In this document: positions 1-6,459 of the stretch, piece by piece
Layout of the letters: every line of letters begins with the position of its first letter
How positions within the stretch are numbered: the first letter of the stretch is position 1
From: Bacteroides sp.
GTDB taxonomy: Bacteria > Bacteroidota > Bacteroidia > Bacteroidales > Bacteroidaceae
Assembly (NCBI GenBank): GCA_019412865.1
Contig: DXOJ01000502.1
Span: 1 to 6,459, forward strand
DNA length: 6,459 bases
Direction: 5' to 3'
Notes under the pieces: model-generated
What the model saw: only the letters and a program-made list of their open reading frames with translations
Database searches by the model: none
Told to the model about the DNA's origin: nothing
Program-made: the position numbers and the translations under genes

Positions 1-14
1 GTACGGGTGGGCAT
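1..14 (-). CDS. Possible start of a downstream gene, cut by window edge
   Basis: Thirty-two bases after the barrel gene's stop codon, an ATG (complement of 12-14) opens a frame reading M-P-T-R before the window ends. It is preceded by an A-rich leader (AATAAAAACACAAT), similar to the leader of the barrel gene. The short same-strand gap and the absence of a hairpin terminator after the barrel gene suggest that the transcription unit continues. Four codons are too few to identify a product, and the ATG could be chance. Confidence 0.3.
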
Positions 15-46
15 ATTGTGTTTTTATTATATTCTGTCTATTTCTC

Positions 47-1768
47 TTAGAACCGGAAACTCAATCCTCCCAAGAAATTGAATCCTTCCGTAGGATAGCC
101 CAAATAATATTGATATTTCTTGTTCAGCAGGTTATGTACTTGAGCATAAACGGATACTCCTTTGAATACATTATAGCTGGCTCCGATATGCAAATCATTA
201 ATTGCGGTCATTTTTGCATACTCTTTCACTTCTTTCCGGCTGATGTAATCATAACCTAGATTTATGTTAAGAGCAGAGATCGGATGAATACGTACATTGA
301 AAGACATTTCACTGACAGGTTTCACAGCCAACAGATATTCCTCTGTTTTGCTGTCCCAATTACGGTAAGTATATTTAGCTGATATTCCGAGGATATCTTT
401 GTAATCGTAACTGATTTCACCGCCAAGGTAGAGATTATTTGTATTATCTTGAGCAAAAGAAAGATAAGAGCCTGAATGAATATTACTTGGGTCAAAACCT
501 AAATAAGATAAGTCGTTCTTTAGATTCTGATAACCACCGAACACGTTGAACCAAAGTCCCGGATAAGGGCTTGCTTTGAATCCGATACTACCGTTGATTT
601 GCTCGTAAGTATCATAAGGACGTTGTACGTATCCCAAAGTAGCAGTGGTATTTGCCTCCGGCAGTTCACCGTAAGGACAGATACTTTCTAATCTGCGGAA
701 ATCATTAAATTGCTTACCGCCGGTTGCTTTTGCATAAACAATGTAGCTATCAGAAAAAATATACTGTGCAGTGATATCGGGTGAAATACGGAAAGACTTA
801 TCAAATCCGAAAGATAAATCTACATTGGCTCCGATATGCAATTTCCAGTCATCATTATCCAGTTCGTAATATGGATTTAAAAGAAGCGTTGTGTAGTTTT
901 TGAAGTATTCATCTCCGGTGGAAACATTCTTTGTATATCCGTTGTAGAGAAGATTGTTCATCTCCAAAGCGATAGTTATTAATTGTTGGTCGCCGATAGC
1001 TCCCGTGACATCGCCTTTGGTGCGTATGATTGTTTCCTTGATACCTGTATTGGCTTCAGATTCATTGAACATGTTATGCTGACGTTCATACATCAACAGA
1101 TTTGTTTCTGCATTGAAACGCAGTGGTGCAGTCTCATCAGTGAAATGAATGCCCGCATGGAAGTCACCGGATGTGAATTTCTGCTTGCTGTTTACGCTTC
1201 CCGGTTGGAAGTTGAAGTTGCTCAATCCGAAGTTTCCGGCAATATTTAAGTCCAGTTTATTAAATTGGTGTGTGTAATCTACATTTGCGCGTGTGCGATA
1301 ATAAAATGCATTCCATTTTTCTCCATCTGTGAAGGGAAGAGTTAACTTACCATCCATTCCATCCATTTGGAAACGTACATTCAATTTGTCTTTCTGCGAC
1401 AGACGGAATAAATAATTGGCAAGAATATCCAAATTGCCATAATTACCATATCCGGCACGTACATATCCCGGGGTAGTGCCGGGTTGAACTTCTTTTCCGG
1501 TATAGGGGCGCATCAGGCCTGCCGGAACGGAAGTGGCCGGAAAGAATGTTGTAGCATATTCTACTTCTTTCTTGCTCACTGTCGGTTCTTCTACTTTAGG
1601 CAGGACGTTCACTTTCGAAGCATCCATAATGTCCGGGTTATATTCTTGTTCCACAACGACCGTGCGGGTCATTGTTGTATCCTTCGGTTGGGTGGTTTGG
1701 GCTTGAAGGCAGGATGGCATTGAGATTGCCAATGCGAGTCCTCCTATTATATAATGAGATCGTTTCAT
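47..1768 (-). CDS. Plug-less TonB-receptor-like outer membrane beta-barrel
   Basis: This 573-residue protein is probably an outer membrane beta-barrel. It starts with a signal peptide (positive K2-R3, hydrophobic 7-17, likely cleavage after A23 in LQA-QT); C20 follows M-P-S, a poor lipobox. Residues 33-40 (MTRTVVVE) resemble a TonB box at the usual distance from the mature N-terminus. A polar periplasmic segment follows (about 41-95, with EYNPDI and NVLPKVEEP). From about residue 100 to the end, amphipathic aromatic-rich strands alternate with polar loops, and the chain ends in FRF, the usual C-terminal aromatic signature of outer membrane barrels. A TonB-dependent receptor normally has a plug of roughly 120-150 residues, and there is no room for one here. 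From memory, related barrels with the same kind of N-terminal segment occur widely in Bacteroidota annotated as TonB-dependent receptors; the substrate is unknown. The gene begins 20 bp after the TPR gene stop, so the two are almost certainly co-transcribed. The ATG at 1768 has an A-rich leader and directly precedes the signal peptide. Confidence 0.85.
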   Translation of the reverse strand: MKRSHYIIGGLALAISMPSCLQAQTTQPKDTTMTRTVVVEQEYNPDIMDASKVNVLPKVEEPTVSKKEVEYATTFFPATSVPAGLMRPYTGKEVQPGTTPGYVRAGYGNYGNLDILANYLFRLSQKDKLNVRFQMDGMDGKLTLPFTDGEKWNAFYYRTRANVDYTHQFNKLDLNIAGNFGLSNFNFQPGSVNSKQKFTSGDFHAGIHFTDETAPLRFNAETNLLMYERQHNMFNESEANTGIKETIIRTKGDVTGAIGDQQLITIALEMNNLLYNGYTKNVSTGDEYFKNYTTLLLNPYYELDNDDWKLHIGANVDLSFGFDKSFRISPDITAQYIFSDSYIVYAKATGGKQFNDFRRLESICPYGELPEANTTATLGYVQRPYDTYEQINGSIGFKASPYPGLWFNVFGGYQNLKNDLSYLGFDPSNIHSGSYLSFAQDNTNNLYLGGEISYDYKDILGISAKYTYRNWDSKTEEYLLAVKPVSEMSFNVRIHPISALNINLGYDYISRKEVKEYAKMTAINDLHIGASYNVFKGVSVYAQVHNLLNKKYQYYLGYPTEGFNFLGGLSFRF

Positions 1769-1787
1769 ACTTTTCTATTTTTTTATT

Positions 1788-1808
1788 CTCAATTCTCAAC
1801 TTTCAATT
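1788..1808 (-). repeat. Heptameric AATTGAR-type repeat at gene junction
   Basis: The minus strand reads three head-to-tail heptamers, AATTGAA (1802-1808), AGTTGAG (1795-1801) and AATTGAG (1788-1794), with a degenerate fourth, AATAAAA (1781-1787). The run encodes the last five residues of the TPR protein (LKVEN), its TGA stop and the start of the 20-bp spacer before the barrel gene. From memory, similar AATTGAGA-type strings recur at gene ends in Bacteroides genomes, without a known function. Confidence 0.5.
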
Positions 1809-4806
1809 TACTAAGTCTGCTTTCAATCATGCTTTCAATATCGTCATTCCCTTGATAATTTTGTTGCAGACTTAGCAGATATTGGCGTGCGTCCAGATCT
1901 TTACCCGTAGCATGATAGACGTCGGATAGAAGGATAAAACTGCGCGCTAGCCAATAAGCATGTGGCGTACTCTGTTCTATATAGTTGAGCAACTCTTTCT
2001 CTGCAGCGGCATATTCTTTTGCGTCGTAGAGGGATTGTGCAACCTGATATTTAGCTTCGGCACCGTAAGAGTTACGTGTGTCTTTGGCCAGTTCACGATA
2101 GTCTTCCATTGCTTTCTTGTCAGCCTTTTGCTTGGTATAGGCTTTAGCACGGTAATAAAGAGCTTCATTTCTTAGCTCCGGACTAAGTTTGGCTTCTGCA
2201 AGCAGGTCGGTAGCTGCATGGATGGTTTCTATGTCATCTCGCAATAGGAAGGCGCAACGCAGAATACCCGTTTCAGCAAGTTGGCGGCGCTCTACGTTGG
2301 TTGCTTTTTCTTTCAGCATTTTGTAGCTAGCCAATGCTTCAGCCATATTTTGCTGGTTGAATTGCACTTCAGCACGCAAGATCAGTGCTTCTTCTGCAAA
2401 CGGATTGTTTGGATATTCCAACAACTTACCGGAATGGAGAAGAATCATATCATAATTCTTCTGCTCGTTTCCGATCAGGCAGAGATAATAATGTGCGTTC
2501 AGGCTGAAGGCTCCTTCCGGGAAAGTTTGCAGGTATTTGTTGAGGCTTGTTTTGGCTTCTTCCATTCTGCCTCGTGCATAAATCTTTTCTGCGGCGGCAT
2601 ACGTAAGCGAGTCTTGTTCGTTAGCATCGAAACGGATGTGTCCCGGCATGGCATTTGCTAAAGCTGCAAATTCGTCGATACGGTTGAGGTCTACATAAAT
2701 AGATTTCAAATCACGCATGGCAAGGCGTGCTTCTTCACTGCCCGGATATTTTTCAATAACCTGTTTGTAGGCTTCGATTGCTTGGTTGTAATCTCCTTTT
2801 TGGTAATATAATAATCCGATTTCGGCGGCAGCTTTCCGGCTGACCGGGCTTTCAGGATATTTAGTAAGCAATTCTTTGAAAGAGGTAATGGCTTGATTGT
2901 TGTTGTCCATCAAAACATAGGAACGTCCTTTCTCGTAAATAGCGTTTACGGCATAAGGAGAAGCAGGGTACTTTCCTACCAGACGGTTCAGCAAGGTAAT
3001 CTTACCGGTATAGTCTTTCTGCAGACCGGATACAAGAGCCAGCTGATAGAAAGAATAGTCTCCGGAAGAAGTATTCATCTGTTCGGCTTGCGAATAATAC
3101 TGTTTGGCTTCTTCAAAGTTACGTACATGCAGGTGGCAGTCACCAATACGATTGTATGCATCGGCAAGTGCAGTTGCATTTTCACCTTTCTCCAGTTGAA
3201 CGTATTTTTGGAAATAATTGCTTGCTTGCGTATAGTCTTTCCGGTGGAAAGCGATATACCCTAAGTTATAATTGGCAAGCGCATACATTTCGTTATTGGG
3301 TTGGGTGGTGAGTTGCAGATAAGCATTAAAATCACGCGCGGCTTCTACCATTCGGTTTAGACGGTAATAGGATTCTCCGCACCAATAGTAAGCGTCTGCC
3401 TTGGTTTGACGATTGTATTGTCCGATGGCAATGGATTGGTTCAGATATTTCAGAGCTTGTTCGAAGTCGGCGTTAGCGAAAGATTGAGTTCCTAATTGGA
3501 ACAGTATCTTTTGTTTGGCTTCCAATATTTGCGCGCTTGGTTTGGCAATCCGGTCGATTGATTTCAAAGCTGCATCGTAGCTACGTGTATTCATGTAAAC
3601 TTCTACCAGGTAGCTGCTGACTTTTTCAGCGTATGGAGAAGTCGGAAATTCATTCAGGAATTTCTCGAAGGCAGTAACTGATTCACCGAAAGCGGAGAAA
3701 GAAGTCTCGTGCAGGCAAAGAGCGTAATTGTAAGCTGCCTGTTCCTTGATTTGCATATTAGCATTGGAGGCGGCTGCCTGTTCAAAAGCCATGCGTGCTT
3801 TGTTTTTCTCTGCCAGTTGCAGATAAGAGAGTCCCATGTGGAGATATGCATTTTGGGTAAGGGCATCGTTGTCAGTTGTCACCTTACCTAATGTTTCGGC
3901 TGCTTTGGAGTATACTTTTGTTTGGTAGTAGGAGAGTCCCAGCATATAAAGGGCATCCCGGCGGGGAGCCGAGTGATCCTTATTCAAGTAATTGTTGAAT
4001 GCTTCTACGGCTTGGTGATATTGTCCGAAATGGTAATAGACATCTCCCAGAATACGGTACATTTCTGCTGCGTATTCATTATTCGGATAGGCTGACAGAT
4101 AGTTTTGAGCTACAATTTGTGCCTTATCATAGTTTTTGAGCTGCGTATAAATTTCGGCTATGTAATAAGGGACGAGTGCTTTGTACTTCGAGTCGTCCTG
4201 TAAGGGAAGGAAACCTTTCAATGCTTCACTATAACGTTTTTGTGTATAGCGGATGTAGGAAAGATAGTAATCACAATCTTTGGCGTATTTGGGGCTGTTG
4301 GCACGCAAAGTTTCAAACCAGATGGCTGCTTCTCTTAGATTATCGGTTTTCAGATAACAGGTAGCCAGTTGGTAGGTGCAGTCGTCCCGTTCTTCATTAC
4401 CTAACAAATCGAGGTCGGCAGAGTTGAAGAGTGCCAGTGCTTCATCATATTTTCCTTCGTAGAAATAGCAGGAGGCTAACAGCGCATAAATGCGGTTAGC
4501 GTATGGAGTATCAGGATAACGGTCGAGATATTTGCGGAGGAGTTCGATGCGGTTTTTGTCTTTCAGTTCGTAAGCCGAACTGACTAGCATATACTCTGCG
4601 TCCTGAAGAAGGCTGGCTGCAGGCTTTTGTTTTACAAATGCTTTCAATGCCGGCAGAGCAGCTGCATAATTCTTTTCTTGGAAAAGTTCTTTCCCTTCTT
4701 TATAAAGGTTGTCAGTCGAAGTGAACTTGTCACCTGTCTGGGCAAATCCTATAATGGGCGTGCAGCAGATGGCGGCACAAATGAGTCTAGTAATTTCTTT
4801 TTTCAT
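1789..4806 (-). CDS. Large secreted TPR-array protein
   Basis: This 1005-residue protein is probably periplasmic or outer-membrane-associated. I chose the ATG at 4806 because it opens directly into a signal peptide (MKKEITRL, hydrophobic core, likely cleavage after A22 in GFA-QT). A TTG 18 bp upstream (4824) extends the frame but lies inside the predicted -7 box. After the signal peptide, nearly the whole chain consists of tetratricopeptide-type helical pairs of the YbgF/TPR_6 style. The clearest carry the linker YP-x-(S/T/N)-x-(Y/F)-A and then a small-residue helix, at about residues 97-130, 240-275, 387-415, 613-650, 650-690 and 798-830. Such arrays usually act as protein-binding scaffolds; no catalytic domain is visible. 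The C-terminal part (DVYHATGKDLDARQYLLSL, about 962-980) resembles the conserved end of other large Bacteroidota TPR proteins, as I recall them. With the barrel gene only 20 bp downstream, a joint role at the envelope is the simplest inference. The ligand is unknown. The last codons run into a heptameric repeat (1788-1808). Confidence 0.9.
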   Translation of the reverse strand: MKKEITRLICAAICCTPIIGFAQTGDKFTSTDNLYKEGKELFQEKNYAAALPALKAFVKQKPAASLLQDAEYMLVSSAYELKDKNRIELLRKYLDRYPDTPYANRIYALLASCYFYEGKYDEALALFNSADLDLLGNEERDDCTYQLATCYLKTDNLREAAIWFETLRANSPKYAKDCDYYLSYIRYTQKRYSEALKGFLPLQDDSKYKALVPYYIAEIYTQLKNYDKAQIVAQNYLSAYPNNEYAAEMYRILGDVYYHFGQYHQAVEAFNNYLNKDHSAPRRDALYMLGLSYYQTKVYSKAAETLGKVTTDNDALTQNAYLHMGLSYLQLAEKNKARMAFEQAAASNANMQIKEQAAYNYALCLHETSFSAFGESVTAFEKFLNEFPTSPYAEKVSSYLVEVYMNTRSYDAALKSIDRIAKPSAQILEAKQKILFQLGTQSFANADFEQALKYLNQSIAIGQYNRQTKADAYYWCGESYYRLNRMVEAARDFNAYLQLTTQPNNEMYALANYNLGYIAFHRKDYTQASNYFQKYVQLEKGENATALADAYNRIGDCHLHVRNFEEAKQYYSQAEQMNTSSGDYSFYQLALVSGLQKDYTGKITLLNRLVGKYPASPYAVNAIYEKGRSYVLMDNNNQAITSFKELLTKYPESPVSRKAAAEIGLLYYQKGDYNQAIEAYKQVIEKYPGSEEARLAMRDLKSIYVDLNRIDEFAALANAMPGHIRFDANEQDSLTYAAAEKIYARGRMEEAKTSLNKYLQTFPEGAFSLNAHYYLCLIGNEQKNYDMILLHSGKLLEYPNNPFAEEALILRAEVQFNQQNMAEALASYKMLKEKATNVERRQLAETGILRCAFLLRDDIETIHAATDLLAEAKLSPELRNEALYYRAKAYTKQKADKKAMEDYRELAKDTRNSYGAEAKYQVAQSLYDAKEYAAAEKELLNYIEQSTPHAYWLARSFILLSDVYHATGKDLDARQYLLSLQQNYQGNDDIESMIESRLSKLKVEN

Positions 4807-4821
4807 AATCGGGTGTTTATG

Positions 4822-4829
4822 CAAAAGTA
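4822..4829 (-). promoter_or_regulatory. Predicted -7 box for the TPR-barrel operon
   Basis: On the minus strand the sequence reads TACTTTTG followed by CA, an exact match to the Bacteroides -7 consensus TAnnTTTG. It begins immediately after the ATPase stop codon (4832-4830), and its last base lies 15 bp before the TPR gene ATG. The start point would be expected about 5-7 bp downstream, giving a leader of only about 10 nt. No good -33 TTG is found at the usual spacing; the closest is TTC inside the ATPase coding sequence. It also argues against the TTG at 4824 as the translation start. Confidence 0.6.
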
Positions 4830-6140
4830 CTACATATCTTTCAATGAGAATCCTTTGAAAGTTATTTTATAATCATTTAATTCTTTATGTAAAGTTTCTC
4901 CTTTCTTTTCCAATGCCGGGATACTTATTTTTCTCGGATTTCTTTTTACTTCTCCGATAAGTGCTGTTTTGTTAAACCGCTTGAGGGCGATCAGGTCTAT
5001 TTCATTTTCTCCGTTTTTGTCCCAATAGTTACCTACGTCGGTAACTTCCTCTTCTTCAGCGATAAGTTCACGGAAATATTTTTCTAACAATAGGCCGCTG
5101 TATTGTTCATAGTTCTTTTCTACATATTCTATCAGTAAATGGTTTTTCCCCATTTCCAGTACTGCGTTGTTTGGGAAAATAAAGCGAAACCAGAATCGTA
5201 GAAAATTGTCTTGCAGGCAATAACGGGTAGCACGACTATTAGGTTTAGCGAACATCGGTTTCACTTTTTTGATTAATGAATATTCATCCTCAAGGTTGGC
5301 TAAATAGGAACCGGTGTTTTTATTGATGATGGAATCAATCTCTCGTTGTGTTGTTTTTCCTTCTGCAATGAGAGATAGGATAGAAAAATAATTGGCATAG
5401 TCTTTCCCGAACTCGGAAATCAACATGTCTTTGCCTTCTGTCAGAAATGGTGAGCCTTCGGAAAGCGCATAATCTATCATGGCTGTTTTATTAAATGCTT
5501 TCGCTTCCATCAATAGGGTGATGTATTTGGCTACTCCACCTGTCAGCAAATACAAGCAAAGCAAATCTTCCGATGTGAATTTGGGGGCATGGTCTGCTAG
5601 AATCTCTTTGATAACGGTGGTGGTGAATGGATGCAGAGCAATTCGGGCGGTAAGGCGTCCGTATAGTGGCTCCTTGCGGTCTTCGAATATTCTTTTCATC
5701 ATTGAATAAACGGAACCGCATACAATGAAATTGATTTTGGAAGTCGCGTGATATTGGTCCCAAATACGTTGTATGTCACTGACGATAGACGGATTGATAT
5801 AGAGAAATTCTTGAAATTCGTCAATGATTAATGTGAAATTTTCCTTTTGGGAATGTTGCATCAGCAGTTCAAAGAGCTGTGCGAACTCTCTGATTTCTCC
5901 ATAGATACGAATGCCAAGCGTTTCCTGAATGACAGGTTGATATTGTGCGCAAAGCAGGACTTCACTCTTTCTTGCTACAAATATATATACGAATCGGGTG
6001 TCTTTGACAGACTCTAAGAGTAGAGCTGTTTTTCCGATTCGTCGGCGTCCGGTCATTACAGTAAAGCAAGCGCTCGTTTGTGATTGCTCTTTGGCTGCAT
6101 ACAGTATCGCCATTTCTTTCTTTCGGTCGTAGAACTTCAT
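4830..6140 (-). CDS. AAA/STAND-like ATPase with DUF234 nuclease-like domain
   Basis: This 436-residue protein matches the 'archaeal-type' ATPase family (COG1672 style) with a C-terminal DUF234 domain. The start FYDRKKEM is typical of the family. Walker A is GRRRIGKT (31-38) and Walker B is LIIDE (104-108); FIVCGS (138-143) is a sensor-like strand and LYGR (159-162) carries a candidate arginine finger. GGVAKYI (201-207) is a family motif. A winged-helix region spans about 245-310, followed by DNFLRFWFRF (311-320). The C-terminal domain keeps a plausible PD-(D/E)XK set: E353, D382 in NEIDLIA, and E397-x-K399 in GEVKR. The protein ends in SLKDM, a usual family terminus, so it looks full length. 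ATP binding and a nuclease-type fold are inferred from motifs; no biological role is established for this subgroup, and proposals include element-borne or defence-type functions. An in-frame TAA at 6153-6155 rules out a longer N-terminus. The gene ends 23 bp before the TPR gene, so readthrough is likely, but it has its own unusual upstream control region. Confidence 0.88.
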   Translation of the reverse strand: MKFYDRKKEMAILYAAKEQSQTSACFTVMTGRRRIGKTALLLESVKDTRFVYIFVARKSEVLLCAQYQPVIQETLGIRIYGEIREFAQLFELLMQHSQKENFTLIIDEFQEFLYINPSIVSDIQRIWDQYHATSKINFIVCGSVYSMMKRIFEDRKEPLYGRLTARIALHPFTTTVIKEILADHAPKFTSEDLLCLYLLTGGVAKYITLLMEAKAFNKTAMIDYALSEGSPFLTEGKDMLISEFGKDYANYFSILSLIAEGKTTQREIDSIINKNTGSYLANLEDEYSLIKKVKPMFAKPNSRATRYCLQDNFLRFWFRFIFPNNAVLEMGKNHLLIEYVEKNYEQYSGLLLEKYFRELIAEEEEVTDVGNYWDKNGENEIDLIALKRFNKTALIGEVKRNPRKISIPALEKKGETLHKELNDYKITFKGFSLKDM

Positions 6141-6152
6141 ATTATTGCTATC

Positions 6153-6195
6153 TTAATGGCGGTTAATTTAATAGCCGTTAAATTAATAGTGGTTA
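6153..6195. repeat. Three tandem 13-bp repeats with 15-bp period
   Basis: On the plus strand three copies occur at an exact 15-bp spacing: TTAATGGCGGTTA (6153-6165), TTAATAGCCGTTA (6168-6180) and TTAATAGTGGTTA (6183-6195), with 2-bp spacers AT and AA. The consensus is TTAATRGYSGTTA, and only three of 13 positions vary. Copies 1 and 2 extend to a partial dyad with TTAA at both ends. The array fills the space between the ATPase -7 box and its start region, which fits an operator array or an RNA-level control element rather than chance. Confidence 0.8.
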
Positions 6196-6203
6196 CAAAG
6201 ATA
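6196..6203 (-). promoter_or_regulatory. Predicted -7 box for the ATPase gene
   Basis: The minus strand reads TATCTTTG, an exact match to TAnnTTTG, 55 bp before the ATPase ATG. No TTG or TTTG is present at about -33. The expected transcription start falls near 6189-6191, so the leader would be about 50 nt and would consist largely of the 15-bp-period repeats. An inverted repeat abuts the upstream edge. The weak -33 region may mean that activity depends on a bound regulator. Confidence 0.6.
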
Positions 6204-6220
6204 ATACAATATGTTGTATT
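6203..6220. promoter_or_regulatory. Inverted repeat, candidate operator
   Basis: Perfect 7-bp arms, AATACAA and TTGTATT, flank a 4-bp centre TATG. The dyad touches the upstream base of the predicted ATPase -7 box and covers the spacer to the -33 region, where a bound dimeric regulator would block or alter RNA polymerase contact. It is AT-rich and has no following T-run, so a terminator is unlikely. Confidence 0.45.
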
Positions 6221-6459
6221 TAGTTCATTTATAGTAATATAATATGATTGTTTAAGATTGTGTGATAAATTGCTCTGATCTATTTGGTTGGGATAAACTT
6301 CTATTTTACAAATACATCAATTGACTACTGAAAAATGGCTCATCTTAAAAAAAAGAATATTTGAACGGGAATAAAAGGCGTAATTACTGGGGAGGGATTG
6401 GAAAATATTAAAAAGCGTAGAGATTTGTAGATGCGAAATTCTTTCTTTTTGTTATAGGA

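Larger units (their letters stand above)
6141..6459. other. Upstream intergenic region of the ATPase gene
   Basis: No gene is supported in this 319-bp AT-rich stretch. The part next to the ATPase holds its predicted promoter, the inverted repeat and the three tandem repeats. From about 6221 to the right edge I see no convincing promoter, RNA gene or terminator. There is an A8 run at 6347-6354 with no hairpin beside it and a few very short open frames on both strands without initiation signals. The right edge may be the distal flank of a neighbouring gene outside the window. Confidence 0.6.

Noticed and set aside
1706..1711. Lipoprotein signal at C20 of the barrel protein
   Set aside because: The preceding residues M-P-S do not fit a lipobox, and a type I cleavage site (LQA-QT) follows; barrels are rarely lipidated.
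2281..2661. 126-codon plus-strand open frame inside the TPR gene
   Set aside because: It is antisense to a clear TPR coding region, its product is cysteine- and phenylalanine-rich with no domain, and it has no promoter. Other antisense frames, such as 2893-3264 and 983-1249, are rejected for the same reason.
4807..4824. N-terminal extension of the TPR protein from a TTG at 4824
   Set aside because: The extension adds HKHPI ahead of a complete signal peptide, and the TTG falls within the predicted -7 box, so it would lie upstream of the transcript start.
6153..6220. Short CRISPR array or insertion sequence end
   Set aside because: The repeats are 13 bp with 2-bp spacers, so there are no unique spacers, and there is no transposase or target duplication nearby.
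6347..6354. A8 run as the T-tract of a minus-strand terminator
   Set aside because: No GC-rich inverted repeat precedes the tract on the minus strand.
6335..6364. Nine-codon plus-strand frame starting MAHLKKKN
   Set aside because: It is far too short, with no promoter or leader evidence.
6340..6459. Minus-strand open frame of 39 codons entering from the right edge and ending in TGA at 6342-6340
   Set aside because: The translation is low-complexity, rich in F, I, P and S, with no recognisable motif. The AT-rich context makes a chance open frame likely, although a gene tail cannot be fully excluded.

Overview
The window looks like chromosomal DNA from a Bacteroidota, most likely a Bacteroides. 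The grounds are the AT-rich leaders without clear Shine-Dalgarno sequences, two close matches to the Bacteroides -7 promoter element (TAnnTTTG), and protein families typical of the group: a TonB-receptor-type outer membrane barrel, a large secreted TPR protein and a DUF234-type ATPase. I cannot fix the species from sequence alone.

All supported genes are on the minus strand, so transcription runs from right to left. From the right: an intergenic stretch of about 320 bp (6141-6459); an intact 436-residue AAA/STAND-like ATPase with a C-terminal PD-(D/E)XK nuclease-like domain (4830-6140); a 1005-residue secreted TPR-array protein (1789-4806); a 573-residue outer membrane beta-barrel (47-1768); and the probable first codons of another gene cut by the left edge (1-14). 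Gaps between genes are only 20-32 bp, so the layout is operon-like. However, a good -7 box sits directly after the ATPase stop codon, so the TPR and barrel genes probably also have their own promoter.

The TPR protein and the barrel probably work together at the periplasm and outer membrane. Both have signal peptides and they are tightly coupled. The barrel has a TonB-box-like segment and a conserved-looking periplasmic N-terminal segment but no room for a normal plug domain. Their substrate is unknown. The ATPase belongs to a family that is often strain-variable and of unclear role, and it may be a lodger upstream of the conserved pair.

The most unusual non-coding structure is in the ATPase leader. 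Three 13-bp repeats with an exact 15-bp period (6153-6195) lie between the -7 box (6196-6203) and the start codon, and a 7-bp-arm inverted repeat (6203-6220) abuts the upstream side of that box. This looks like a dedicated control region for the ATPase gene.
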